A program made the position numbers and the translations under genes. This document shows positions 17,147-26,022 of a DNA stretch of 64,000 nt, piece by piece; within the stretch, counting starts at the first letter, position 1, and the number at the start of each line of letters is the position of its first letter. The stretch is taken from assembly GCF_001270965.1 (NCBI RefSeq), contig NZ_LGIA01000014.1, forward strand, positions 1 to 64,000. Reading direction: 5' to 3'. This stretch comes from Sunxiuqinia dokdonensis. GTDB taxonomy: Bacteria > Bacteroidota > Bacteroidia > Bacteroidales > Prolixibacteraceae. The notes below the pieces were generated by a model. That model was not told where the DNA came from. It saw nothing but the letters and a program-made list of their open reading frames with translations, and did not search any database.

Positions 17147-17842
17147 ATGGAAATCAAAAAATATCCATCCTGCGACTTGAACTGCTACCGGAACCTCTTA
17201 ATTGAAATTGGGCTGGTTTTGGCGCTGGGCATTATTTTTCTTGCTTTTGAATTTAAGACCGGTGTAAAGAAAGCCGAAATTACTGGTCCCGTTGTCACGC
17301 TGGAAGTTGAAAGTGAGGTCATTCCAATTACCCGCCAGGAAGAAGTGAAGCCCCCGGCTCCACCTCCTCCGCCACGAGTTGTTGAAGTGCTGAACATTGT
17401 GTCTGACGATATTGAAATTGAAGACGAGCTGGAAATCCAGGACACCGAAGCAGACGAGGAAACCGAAATTGATGTCAGCCCGATTGTTGTTAATTATGCG
17501 CAGGATGAAAAAGAGGAAGAAGAAGAGCAGGTATTTTATATTGTAGAGGAAATGCCTGAGTTTCCGGGAGGAGAACTTGCCTTGCGAAAATTCCCGGCCA
17601 ATGCCATTAAGTACCCGGTTATTGCCCAGGAAAATGGCATTGAAGGCAAAGTTTACGTGTCGTTTGTCGTTGGAAAAGATGGGCGGGTGACCAATGCCCG
17701 GGTCGTTCGGAGTGTTGATCAATCGCTTGATAAAGAAGCATTACGCGTAGTAAACAGCCTGCCGCCCTGGAAACCTGGCCTGCAACGCGGACAGCCGGTT
17801 CGGGTTGCCTTTAGCGTGCCCATTCATTTTGTATTGCAATAA
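17147..17842 (+). CDS. tonB: TonB family energy transducer
   Basis: A 231-residue inner-membrane protein that couples the proton-motive force to TonB-dependent outer-membrane receptors. A cytoplasmic N-terminus (MEIKKYPSCDLNCYRN) precedes one membrane helix (about 18-37), a Pro-rich periplasmic stretch (EEVKPPAPPPPPRVVEV), a highly acidic linker and a C-terminal TonB domain with MPEFPGGELALRKFPANAIK, GIEGKVYVSFVVGKDG and PPWKPGLQRGQPVRV. The ATG at 17147 is preferred over an upstream start at 17042, which would add an unrelated 35-residue extension. No ExbB/ExbD is adjacent. A terminator follows. Confidence 0.9.
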   Translation: MEIKKYPSCDLNCYRNLLIEIGLVLALGIIFLAFEFKTGVKKAEITGPVVTLEVESEVIPITRQEEVKPPAPPPPPRVVEVLNIVSDDIEIEDELEIQDTEADEETEIDVSPIVVNYAQDEKEEEEEQVFYIVEEMPEFPGGELALRKFPANAIKYPVIAQENGIEGKVYVSFVVGKDGRVTNARVVRSVDQSLDKEALRVVNSLPPWKPGLQRGQPVRVAFSVPIHFVLQ

Positions 17843-17869
17843 GTGTATTCCGTCGGTTTGTTATTTTTC

Positions 17870-17908
17870 AAAGAAAGGCGATTCGTTTTACGGATCGTCT
17901 TTCTTTAT
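17870..17908 (+). terminator. Terminator after tonB
   Basis: A long near-perfect hairpin in which AAAGAAAG pairs with CTTTCTTT, continued by GCGAT..CG pairing around the loop TTTTA. It lies 27 bp after the stop codon. Confidence 0.75.
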
Positions 17909-17947
17909 TCACCGCTTTGCCCTTGAAGCGTCGTCATCCGGATTCCT

Positions 17948-17955
17948 TATCTTTG
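17948..17955 (+). promoter_or_regulatory. Promoter -7 element for the ModF-like ABC gene
   Basis: TATCTTTG matches the Bacteroidota -7 consensus TAnnTTTG exactly, 28 bp before the ATG. A TTG at 17923-17925 lies 22 bp upstream as a possible -33 element. Confidence 0.5.
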
Positions 17956-17983
17956 TTTTTCATTCCAAATTGAAGTCTGTCTT

Positions 17984-19546
17984 ATGAATCAGCCGGAATC
18001 AATCCAAATGCTCGAAGCCAATCGTCTCGGTTTAAAAATAGCTGGTGAAACCATCATCCATCCGCTTAGTTTTCAGTTAAAACAAAGCGAGTCGCTGGCT
18101 ATTACCGGCGCTTCGGGCAGTGGTAAAACCATGCTGGGACGCGTGCTGGCCGGGCAGCTTTCGCCCTCCTCAGGCGAGTTGCTTATCAATCCAGGTCTCC
18201 GGCGTTTAATGGTCGATCAGCAAGATCATTTCATCGCTTTTTCAGGACGAAGAAGCCTGCATGACGGACTTCGCTACGAAAACCAGGACATGGAAATGGA
18301 GCCAACAGTCCAGGAGTTTTTGCTTCGAGTAAAGGTGAAAAATACAACTGGCATCTCCGAAACAGCGCTATCGGAGTTGCTGAAACAATTGGAAATTGAA
18401 CACCTGTCCGACCGGAAACTGTTGCAGCTGAGCAATGGAGAACGCAAGCGAACACAGTTGGCCGCCGTACTTTTGCAAAAGCCCGGCCTACTGGTGCTCG
18501 ACCAGCCTTTCGTGGGACTGGATTTTCATTCGCGTGCAAACTTAAATCGGTTCCTCAAACAACAAGTAGACACTGGCCTTTGTCTGGTTGTGATTACCGA
18601 TCCAAAACACATTCCCGAATCAATAAGTCGGGTAATTGAGCTAAAAAAAGGAAACCTGCACCAATTTGTCCGGCGCGATGCCTATCGGCCTGATTTCAAC
18701 GCTTCCGGCATGAGTTTTCCCGATTTGACCTTGCCATTGTTCTCGCAGCTGTCCAATCCAAAACACACCTTCTTCAACCTTGTGCGGATGAACCAGGTCC
18801 AGGTGAGATTGGGCGGCCGCCAGATTTTAAAAAACATCAGCTGGCAAGTGCAAAGTGGCGAGCAATGGGCTTTACTTGGCCCAAACGGAGCCGGAAAAAG
18901 TACCTTGCTCAGTTTGATTACTGCCGACAATCCACAAGGCTATGCCAACGACCTGATTTTATTCGACCGGCAGCGCGGAACCGGCGAAAGTATCTGGGAC
19001 ATTAAAAAACACATTGGCTTTGTGTCGCCCGAGCTGCACTTGTATTTTTTGCGTGGCGCAGGCATTTACAACACCATTCCGGGGCTGGGTGCGTCGGGGC
19101 ATGCCAACTATAGCGCCATGACTTGTCTCGACGTTGTCCTCTCCGGCTTTCACGATGAAGTGGGTTTCACCTCTTCACCAACCGATGGCCAACAAAAAAG
19201 CGCGAGGGCCTGGCTGGCTACCTTAGGCTTGACCTCTTGGCAAAAGCGACCGTTTGTGCATGCCTCACTGGGCGAACAGCGCGTGGTTTTACTGGCACGG
19301 GCCCTGGTCAAATCGCCTCCGCTGCTTATTCTCGACGAGCCATGTCAGGGACTTGACTCCCAGCAAACCAAGCGGTTTCTTCAGCTGCTCAATGTGCTTT
19401 GCCACCAGTTAAAAACCAGCCTGATTTATGTCACCCATCGGAAAGCCGAAATCCCCGCCTGTGTGACCCACCTGCTGCAGTTGGAAAACGGCGAGGTAAA
19501 AAGCAAAGGCACTTACGATGGTTCCACTTTTCAATGGAATCATTAA
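17984..19546 (+). CDS. Tandem ABC ATPase, ModF-like
   Basis: A 520-residue soluble protein with two fused ABC ATPase domains and no membrane segment, as in ModF/PhrA proteins. Domain 1 has Walker A GASGSGKT (42-49), signature LSNGERKRTQ and Walker B LLVLDQPFVGLD. Domain 2 has Walker A GPNGAGKS (299-306), signature SLGEQRV and Walker B LLILDEPCQGLD. The catalytic Glu after Walker B is Gln174 in domain 1 but Glu in domain 2, so domain 1 is probably hydrolysis-impaired. The role of ModF proteins is poorly known, with molybdate uptake or a repair-type function suggested. No permease gene is adjacent. Confidence 0.88.
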   Translation: MNQPESIQMLEANRLGLKIAGETIIHPLSFQLKQSESLAITGASGSGKTMLGRVLAGQLSPSSGELLINPGLRRLMVDQQDHFIAFSGRRSLHDGLRYENQDMEMEPTVQEFLLRVKVKNTTGISETALSELLKQLEIEHLSDRKLLQLSNGERKRTQLAAVLLQKPGLLVLDQPFVGLDFHSRANLNRFLKQQVDTGLCLVVITDPKHIPESISRVIELKKGNLHQFVRRDAYRPDFNASGMSFPDLTLPLFSQLSNPKHTFFNLVRMNQVQVRLGGRQILKNISWQVQSGEQWALLGPNGAGKSTLLSLITADNPQGYANDLILFDRQRGTGESIWDIKKHIGFVSPELHLYFLRGAGIYNTIPGLGASGHANYSAMTCLDVVLSGFHDEVGFTSSPTDGQQKSARAWLATLGLTSWQKRPFVHASLGEQRVVLLARALVKSPPLLILDEPCQGLDSQQTKRFLQLLNVLCHQLKTSLIYVTHRKAEIPACVTHLLQLENGEVKSKGTYDGSTFQWNH

Positions 19547-19551
19547 TTTTG
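19544..19551 (+). promoter_or_regulatory. Promoter -7 element for recX
   Basis: TAATTTTG fits TAnnTTTG exactly and overlaps the stop codon of the ABC gene, 25 bp before the recX ATG. No clear -33 element is visible. Confidence 0.4.
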
Positions 19552-19576
19552 ACTTTGATCAAAACCACTTTCTTCT

Positions 19577-20044
19577 ATGGAAATGACCTCAAAACAATCC
19601 GAAGTTTTCTATCGTGCCGCCGCCATTTGCAGTCGTGCCGAGAAATGCTCAACCGATATACTGACCAAACTTGCCCAATGGGAAGTGGATGAAATGGATG
19701 CAGGCGTGGTGCTGGAACAACTGATTGCAGAAAAGTATGTGGATGATGAACGTTTTGCCCGGAGCTTTGTAAAAGATAAATTCCGGTTCAACAAATGGGG
19801 AAAAATAAAAATCGCTTACCAGCTTCGTGCCAAACGAATCGACTCGAACACCATCGAAACGGCCATGAATGAGATTGACGACGAGGCTTACCGCGAGACT
19901 TTAATTGAATTAATTGCGGAGAAAAACAAAAGCGTGAAAGGCTCCAACTCCTACGACCGCAAAGCCAAACTAATCCGCTTTGCCCAAGCGCGTGGCTTTG
20001 AAATGGACTTGATCTATCAGGCAATGGCAGAGGTATTGAAATGA
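19577..20044 (+). CDS. recX: Regulatory protein RecX
   Basis: A 155-residue all-helical protein that binds RecA filaments and limits their activity. The three-helix repeats are visible: FYRAAAICSRAEKCSTDILT (repeat 1), EQLIAEKYVDDERFARSFVK with DKFRFNKWGKIKIAYQLRAK (repeat 2) and DDEAYRETLIELIAEK then KLIRFAQARGFEMDLI (repeat 3). Its length is usual for the family. It lies 30 bp after the ABC ATPase; recA is not in the window. Confidence 0.9.
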   Translation: MEMTSKQSEVFYRAAAICSRAEKCSTDILTKLAQWEVDEMDAGVVLEQLIAEKYVDDERFARSFVKDKFRFNKWGKIKIAYQLRAKRIDSNTIETAMNEIDDEAYRETLIELIAEKNKSVKGSNSYDRKAKLIRFAQARGFEMDLIYQAMAEVLK

Positions 20045-20348
20045 GACCAAGAAGGTTGTCCGACTTGCTCTAAAGGCGGGGTAAACCGGAAAATCAAAGA
20101 AAGCCAAAGCCATCCAGGTAAAAATGGGACGCACGTCTGGCTGCTCTGATTTTTCTTCTAGTCCTGGCCCAAAAGGGAGAATGAAAAATCAGCCTACCAG
20201 ATTGGGTTCATAACAACAAACTGACATCTTTTTCCCTTTTATCATGTTTTATCAACATGGGTTTCATGAGCAAGATGAAAACCCTAATTTTAGCTTACTG
20301 TTTTTTGCAGCGAGAGACAAATTTGAAGACTGACAAAACATATTGAGA
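20045..20348. other. Intergenic region between recX and dnaE, 304 bp
   Basis: The spacer contains an inverted repeat, CTGATTTTTC (20146-20155) with GAAAAATCAG (20183-20192), enclosing about 27 bp. This may be a weak terminator for recX or a regulatory stem. No convincing small gene was found. The promoter of dnaE must lie here, but no exact TAnnTTTG is present. Confidence 0.45.
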
Positions 20349-23300
20349 ATGGTTCCATTTACACACTTACACGTACACTCACAATATTCAATCTTGGATG
20401 GAGCCGCCTCCGTAAAAGGGCTTGTAGCCAAAGCCAAAAGCGATGGCATGAAAGCCCTGGCCCTAACCGACCACGGAATGATGTTTGGGATCAAGGACTT
20501 TTACGATACTTGCAAGCGTGAAGGAATCAAACCCATTTTGGGATGCGAAACCTACGTCGCCTCACGAACAATCAACGATAAAAATGACAAAGTCGACCGC
20601 TCGGGCGACCACCTGATTTTGCTGGCCAAAAATCTGAAAGGCTACCGGAACCTGGTCAAGCTAATTTCCATTGCCAGCAATGAAGGATTCTACTACAAGC
20701 CGCGTATCGACAAGGAGGTGCTTGAAAAATACAGCGAAGGTCTGGTTGTTTCGTCTGCCTGCCTGGGAGGTGAGGTTGCTCAAAAGATTATGAACAACGC
20801 CATTCCGGAAGCCGAAGAAACCATACTCTGGTTTAAGCGGGTTTTTGGCGATGATTACTACCTGGAACTGCAGCGCCACCAATCGGATGATCCACAGCGC
20901 AATGAAGATGTTTACAAAAACCAGGTGCTGGTCAACCGGGTGATTCTGGAGCTGGCTCAAAAGCACCAGGTGAAGGTGATTGCTACCAACGATGTGCACT
21001 TCATCAATGCCGAAGATGCCGACGCGCACGACTTACTGATCTGTTTGAACACCGGGAAGGATGTTGACGATCCCAACCGGATGCGCTACACCAAACAGGA
21101 GTGGTTTAAAACCACCGCGGAGATGAATCAGCTGTTTTCCGATGTGCCCGAATCCTTAACAAACACACAGGAAGTAGCTGACAAGATTGAACAATATGAG
21201 CTGAATTCACCACCCATCATGCCTCCTTTCCCGATTCCTGAGGAATTTGGAACGGAAGCTGAATACCGGGAAAAATATTCAGAAGAAGACCTCAAAGAAG
21301 AGTTTAAAGATGGTGCTTTTGAACGGTTGGGCGGCTACGAAAAAGTCATCCGGGTTAAGCTGGAAGCCGAGTACCTGAAACACCTGACCTATAAAGGCGC
21401 CGAAGAAGATTACCGCTACGGCAGTCCGGTTCCGGCAGATGTGGCCGAACGGCTCGAATTTGAGTTGAACACCATCAAGACCATGGGTTTTCCGGGCTAC
21501 TTCCTCATCACACAAGACTTTATCAATGCCGCCCGCGAAATGGGTGTTCTTGTGGGGCCGGGCCGTGGATCGGCTGCCGGTTCGGCTGTTTCCTTTTGTG
21601 TAGGAATCACCAACATTGACCCGATTAAACATGACTTGCTTTTTGAGCGTTTCCTGAATCCCGACCGGATTTCCATGCCCGATGTCGATATTGACTTCGA
21701 TGATGACGGACGGCAGCTGGTGCTGGATTGGGTGACCGAAAAATACGGCCGCGAGCGGGTGGCACATATCTGTACGTTTGGCACCATGGCTACCAAACTG
21801 GCTATCCGCGATGTATCACGGGTGCTAAAGTTACCCTTGCCCGAAGCGGATCGTCTGGCCAAGCTGGTGCCCGAAGCCCCCAAAATGAGCTTCGTAAAAG
21901 CATACAAGGAAAGTCCCGAACTTCGGAATGAAAAAAAATCGGACAACCCACTGATTGCATCCACCTTAAAATTTGCCGAAACGCTGGAAGGTTCCGTCCG
22001 CCAAACGGGGGTGCATGCCTGCGGAATTTTAATCAGCCGCGATCCGCTGGATCAGCACATTCCGCTGATGCCAACCAAGGATGAAAACTTGTACACCACG
22101 CAGTACGACGGGCGTTTTGTGGAGGATATCGGCCTGCTGAAGATGGACTTTCTGGGATTGAAAACCCTCTCCATCATTAAGGAAACCTTGGAAAATATTC
22201 GACTCTCCCGGAAGCTGGAAGTGGATATTGATGCGATTCCGGGCGACGATGAGAAAACTTTCGAGCTGTTTAGCCGGGGCGACACGACGGCTATTTTTCA
22301 GTTTGAATCACCCGGAATGAAAAAACACCTCCGCAACCTGAAACCCAACCGGTTTGAGGATTTGGTGGCCATGAATGCCTTGTACCGTCCGGGTCCGATG
22401 GAATACATCCCCGATTTTATTGACCGGAAGCATGGCCGTAAAGAGGTTCACTACGATCACCCCATGATGGAAAAGTACCTGAAAACCACTTATGGAATCA
22501 CGGTCTTTCAGGAACAGGTGATGTTATTGTCGCGCCATCTGGCCAATTTTACCCGTGGCGACTCCGATTCGCTTCGGAAAGCGATGGGTAAAAAAATCAA
22601 GGCGATGATGGATAAGCTGAAGGTGAAATTTATTGATGGTTGCAAAGCGAACCCCAAATTTATTGAAGGCTGTGAGCAAATCAACAAGGAGCCGGAAGGG
22701 ATCATCGAAAAAATATGGAAAGATTGGGAGGCTTTTGCTTCGTATGCTTTCAACAAGTCGCACTCGGTTTGTTACGCGCATATCGCCTACCAAACGGGCT
22801 ACCTGAAAGCCCACTTTCCGGCCGAGTTTATGGCTGCCAACATGAGCCGCAACCTAAGCAACATCACCGACATCACCAAGCTGATGGGCGAATCGCAACG
22901 TATGGGAATGAACGTACTGGGACCCGATGTGAATGAGAGTTTTAATAAGTTCATGGTCAACAAGGAAGGGGATGTGCGTTTTGGCATGGCCGCGATTAAA
23001 GGTGTTGGATCAGGAGCAGTGACCGACATTGTGAAGGCCCGAAAAGAAGGTTTGTTTACATCTGTTTTTGATTTCGTAGAACGGGTAAACCTGCAAACGG
23101 TGAATAAAAAAAATATCGAAGCACTGGCTATGGCCGGGGCTTTCGACAGCTTTGGAACGATCAAGCGCAGCCAGTTTTTTGCCAGCTCAGCCGAAAATGA
23201 GCCCTCCTTTATTGAAAAACTGATTCGTTATGGGCACCAGATTCAGTTGGAAAATAACAACGCACAGCAATCCCTGTTTGGCGAAGTGATGTCGGCACAG

Positions 23301-23993
23301 GCTGTAAAAACGCCCGATGTGCCCGACGTTCCGGAGTGGCCCAAAATCGTCTTGCTGGAAAAGGAAAAAGCCCTGATCGGAATTTACCTGTCCTCGCACC
23401 CACTGGATGATTACAAGCTGGAAGTTGAGAATTTCACCAGCCGCGAGTTTTCGTTGAAAGACATCAACAATAATATTGAAGCCCTAAAAGGGCGCGACCT
23501 GACCTTTGCCGGCATGGTGACCGAAAGCCGCGAAGCCATTGGAAAAACCGGCAAGCATTTTTGCACCATGACCCTGTCGGATTACACCGACTCCTACACC
23601 TTCTTTTTCTTCGGAAAAGATTATGTGGAGTTTTCGAAGTATTGTAAGACGGGCTTGTTTCTGATGATTAAAGGGCAGGTTCAAAACCGGTTTAACGGCG
23701 ATCAACTCGAATTCAAAATCCGAAGCATCGAGTTGTTATCCGAAGTCAGGAAAAACCAGATCAAAACCGTGACCGTACAACTGCCCTTACAAAACGTGAC
23801 ACCCGACCTGATTCAGGAAATTGAAAGTATCAGCCTGAAAAATAAGGGGAAAGCCTTGCTGCGTTTTAATATATGGGATTCAGAAACAAAAAGCATGGTT
23901 AGCCTGTTTTCAAGAAACACGCGTGTAGAAATGACCAGCGAGCTGGAGCGTTTCTTCCGAAATCATGAATCATTGTCGTTTAAGATAAATTAG
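20349..23993 (+). CDS. dnaE: DNA polymerase III alpha subunit
   Basis: The replicative polymerase, C-family, 1214 residues. An N-terminal PHP domain (FTHLHVHSQYSILDGAA, ALTDHGMMFG) leads to the catalytic core with GPGRGSAAGS, the metal-binding PDVDIDFDDDGR, the fingers (QTGVHACGILIS, AIFQFESPGM, YRPGPMEYIPDF, FNKSHSVCYA), tandem HhH and an OB domain (LTFAGMVTESREA to FEKIRSIELL region). The ATG at 20349 gives the family's N-terminus MVPFTHLHVHS; a TTG two codons earlier is the only alternative. It is followed by thioredoxin at 43 bp, a pairing recurrent in Bacteroidota. Confidence 0.97.
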   Translation: MVPFTHLHVHSQYSILDGAASVKGLVAKAKSDGMKALALTDHGMMFGIKDFYDTCKREGIKPILGCETYVASRTINDKNDKVDRSGDHLILLAKNLKGYRNLVKLISIASNEGFYYKPRIDKEVLEKYSEGLVVSSACLGGEVAQKIMNNAIPEAEETILWFKRVFGDDYYLELQRHQSDDPQRNEDVYKNQVLVNRVILELAQKHQVKVIATNDVHFINAEDADAHDLLICLNTGKDVDDPNRMRYTKQEWFKTTAEMNQLFSDVPESLTNTQEVADKIEQYELNSPPIMPPFPIPEEFGTEAEYREKYSEEDLKEEFKDGAFERLGGYEKVIRVKLEAEYLKHLTYKGAEEDYRYGSPVPADVAERLEFELNTIKTMGFPGYFLITQDFINAAREMGVLVGPGRGSAAGSAVSFCVGITNIDPIKHDLLFERFLNPDRISMPDVDIDFDDDGRQLVLDWVTEKYGRERVAHICTFGTMATKLAIRDVSRVLKLPLPEADRLAKLVPEAPKMSFVKAYKESPELRNEKKSDNPLIASTLKFAETLEGSVRQTGVHACGILISRDPLDQHIPLMPTKDENLYTTQYDGRFVEDIGLLKMDFLGLKTLSIIKETLENIRLSRKLEVDIDAIPGDDEKTFELFSRGDTTAIFQFESPGMKKHLRNLKPNRFEDLVAMNALYRPGPMEYIPDFIDRKHGRKEVHYDHPMMEKYLKTTYGITVFQEQVMLLSRHLANFTRGDSDSLRKAMGKKIKAMMDKLKVKFIDGCKANPKFIEGCEQINKEPEGIIEKIWKDWEAFASYAFNKSHSVCYAHIAYQTGYLKAHFPAEFMAANMSRNLSNITDITKLMGESQRMGMNVLGPDVNESFNKFMVNKEGDVRFGMAAIKGVGSGAVTDIVKARKEGLFTSVFDFVERVNLQTVNKKNIEALAMAGAFDSFGTIKRSQFFASSAENEPSFIEKLIRYGHQIQLENNNAQQSLFGEVMSAQAVKTPDVPDVPEWPKIVLLEKEKALIGIYLSSHPLDDYKLEVENFTSREFSLKDINNNIEALKGRDLTFAGMVTESREAIGKTGKHFCTMTLSDYTDSYTFFFFGKDYVEFSKYCKTGLFLMIKGQVQNRFNGDQLEFKIRSIELLSEVRKNQIKTVTVQLPLQNVTPDLIQEIESISLKNKGKALLRFNIWDSETKSMVSLFSRNTRVEMTSELERFFRNHESLSFKIN

Positions 23994-24036
23994 CTTTAAA
24001 AGTTTCAAATAAAATAATAGTTAAAAAATATTGATT

Positions 24037-24354
24037 ATGGCACAAGAAGTAAATGATGCAAACTTTGAAGAAATTGTTCTTCAGTCGGATAAACCGGTTT
24101 TAGTAGATTTTTGGGCGGAGTGGTGTGGCCCCTGCCGCATGGTTGCTCCTGTTGTTGAGGAGTTGTCGCAGGATTATGCCGGAAAATTGCTGGTTACCAA
24201 AGTTGATGTGGACAGCAACCCGGAGACCGCGATGAAATTTGGCATCCGGAACATTCCTACCATCCTGTTTTTTAAAGGTGGCGAAATTGTAGACAAGCAT
24301 GTTGGCGCGGCTCCCAAATCGGCCTTGGCAACAAAAGTTGATGCTCTACTCTAA
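24037..24354 (+). CDS. trxA: Thioredoxin
   Basis: A 105-residue cytoplasmic thiol-disulfide oxidoreductase. The active site WAEWCGPCRM has redox Cys30 and Cys33; the cis-Pro is in RNIPTILFF, and GAAPKSALATKV closes the fold. The ATG at 24037 is chosen over a TTG two codons upstream. It follows dnaE on the same strand and ends at a strong terminator, so the two genes probably share a transcript. It is a likely reductant for the peroxiredoxin encoded in this window (family knowledge). Confidence 0.96.
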   Translation: MAQEVNDANFEEIVLQSDKPVLVDFWAEWCGPCRMVAPVVEELSQDYAGKLLVTKVDVDSNPETAMKFGIRNIPTILFFKGGEIVDKHVGAAPKSALATKVDALL

Positions 24355-24379
24355 ACCAAAACGCATAAGAATTTGAAAG

Positions 24380-24411
24380 AGGCTGACTCCAAGGAGTTCA
24401 GCCTTTTTTTG
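24380..24411 (+). terminator. Rho-independent terminator after trxA
   Basis: AGGCTGACTCC and GAGTTCAGCCT form a stem around AAG, with one small mismatch, followed by a run of seven T. It lies 26 bp after the stop codon. Confidence 0.9.
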
Positions 24412-24423
24412 TCTACCGCCTGG

Positions 24424-25101
24424 TTACTGATAGTGAAAAAGCGTTCCCCGATCAAACGGCGTCCACACACTGGCTTTGAGCCCGGCCTTCTTCAAGCATT
24501 GGTTGGTCCAGGTGTTGCTTGTGAAAAACAAGTTGTAATTGCCCGTTGCTTTGTAAAAAGCATCAACCGCCGAATACTGAAAACCCGCAATCCGAATAGG
24601 TTGACCATGCACATCGCGGGCAAAGCTTTCTTCAACATACGCCACAATCGCCTGATAATGTTTGCTTTCCATGGAAATCCGTTTGCAACGGTCATTGGTT
24701 GCCAGGCCCCGGTAATAATCGACATGCATGGCCGACGGGCTGTTCACCAGCAAAGCTTTCGCGGCGGTTTTCACCGTCAGGTCGGACCACTGCGGGGTAT
24801 TCAGAAAAAAATTCCGGTCACCCCAGCCAAAGCTCACCAGCTGCACCTGGTCGGCCACCGCTTCATCAACAGCCAGAAAATCGGTCCAATCCCTGACTTC
24901 ATTCCGAAGCGGCAGCACCAACTCCAGGTGCACACCATTCGAGCGGATGTAGATGTCAACATCACCTCCCCAGGCGGCATCGGCATTGGCTGGCAGCACC
25001 GACAAGACAAGCGCAACGGTCAGGTAACAGCCCACCACCAGCAGCAAAGCGACCAGCAGTCTGGCTATCCATTGAATGAATTTTTGAATGATCGGACTCA
25101 T
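24424..25101 (-). CDS. DUF2459 (TIGR02117) membrane-anchored protein
   Basis: A 225-residue protein with one N-terminal membrane helix (about 10-36: ARLLVALLLVVGCYLTVALV). A conserved extracytoplasmic domain follows, containing SNGVHLELVLP, FGWGDRNFFLNTPQW and FFTSNTWTNQCLKKAGL, which identify the DUF2459 family. His and Cys residues in these motifs recall a papain-like (NlpC/P60-related) arrangement, but no activity is established here. The start at MSPIIQKF places the helix correctly; the frame extends 14 codons further. It is divergent from the truncated haemoglobin gene. Confidence 0.85.
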   Translation of the reverse strand: MSPIIQKFIQWIARLLVALLLVVGCYLTVALVLSVLPANADAAWGGDVDIYIRSNGVHLELVLPLRNEVRDWTDFLAVDEAVADQVQLVSFGWGDRNFFLNTPQWSDLTVKTAAKALLVNSPSAMHVDYYRGLATNDRCKRISMESKHYQAIVAYVEESFARDVHGQPIRIAGFQYSAVDAFYKATGNYNLFFTSNTWTNQCLKKAGLKASVWTPFDRGTLFHYQ

Positions 25102-25213
25102 GAGTTGTGCGTCTTTCCGGTGACAAGGAAACCTGCCAAACAAGCTTCACTTGTTGAACATTCAGCAAGCACTAATGGTTGTTGCAGGTAGAAATTGTAA
25201 CAGCAAACACAAC

Positions 25214-25666
25214 ATGGAGTTGAAGATTGAACGAATGACCTTTGGCGCGCGGCCAAACAAATACATGCCCGATCAGGATTTGTACAAACACCTGGGCGAA
25301 TCGGGTGTGCGAAAAATGGTGAGCGATCATTACGATTTGCTGGCGCAAAGTACCATCAAGCATTTGTTTCCGAAGAATCCGGTAGGATTGGATGCGGCCA
25401 AAGAACGGTCGGCCGACTTTTTTATCCAGCGGCTGGGTGGGCCCGACTACTTCAACCAGCACCGGGGCAACCCCATGTTGGTGAGGCGTCACCTGCCTTT
25501 TAGAATTAAGCCCGACGACCGGATTGTGTGGCTCGAATGCTACCGCGAAGTACTGCTCAAAATGGATGCGCCAGAACACCTGGTCATGGCATTCTGGCGC
25601 TACTTGCACGATTTCTCCAACTGGATGGTCAACACCCCCGACGGTTCGTATTCAATCATGCGGTAG
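25214..25666 (+). CDS. Truncated haemoglobin (GlbO-like)
   Basis: A 150-residue small globin. The family features are LYKHLGESGVRKMVSDHYDL (A-B helices), HLFPKNPVGLDAAKERSADF, FFIQRLGGPDYF, and RRHLPFRI with the proximal haem-ligating His93. Such proteins bind O2 or NO and serve in NO detoxification or oxygen handling. The ATG at 25214 (MELKIERMTFG) is chosen; an in-frame ATG 21 codons earlier would add an unrelated tail. It is divergent from the DUF2459 gene with a 112-bp shared promoter space, which could allow co-regulation. Confidence 0.88.
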   Translation: MELKIERMTFGARPNKYMPDQDLYKHLGESGVRKMVSDHYDLLAQSTIKHLFPKNPVGLDAAKERSADFFIQRLGGPDYFNQHRGNPMLVRRHLPFRIKPDDRIVWLECYREVLLKMDAPEHLVMAFWRYLHDFSNWMVNTPDGSYSIMR

Positions 25667-25680
25667 GCTTATTATCCGGC

Positions 25681-25965
25681 CTATTCTTCCACCACTTCCA
25701 CCTCCACTTCAATGCCGCCAATCCAGCCCGAAATTAGGTTGTAAATGGCGCAGCCCAAGGCGGTGAACAGGAAAAAAACAATGCCGTAAAGGAAAGGCAG
25801 GAAGACAAACATCAGCCCGCCAAAGGGGAAATGGTTGCCAAACATGCCGCCAACAATGCTGCCGATGATTCCAAAAGGAATCATAAAAACAGCCATAACC
25901 AGAAAATACATCAGGGAAACGACCTTGGCCGTTTGCCAAACATTAAAACGTTTGATTCGTTTCAT
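25681..25965 (-). CDS. Small integral membrane protein
   Basis: A 94-residue protein starting KRIKRFNVWQTAKVVSLMYF. Two long hydrophobic segments cover about 15-40 and 47-78, separated by a Gly/Phe turn (GGMFGNHFPFGG), and the tail is strongly acidic (EVEVEVVEE). The N-terminal WQTAKV motif recurs in small membrane proteins related to DUF3566; the match is by eye only. No functional assignment is possible. It converges on the haemoglobin gene with only 14 bp between stops. Confidence 0.7.
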   Translation of the reverse strand: MKRIKRFNVWQTAKVVSLMYFLVMAVFMIPFGIIGSIVGGMFGNHFPFGGLMFVFLPFLYGIVFFLFTALGCAIYNLISGWIGGIEVEVEVVEE

Positions 25966-26022
25966 ACATCGAATTTTAATAAAGGTTGATAATTATTTTT
26001 TTTAGAAGAATGATTTTGCTTT

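Noticed and set aside
24373-25191. Long rightward frame opposite the DUF2459 gene
   Set aside because: Antisense shadow; the minus-strand frame has a clear membrane helix and family motifs.
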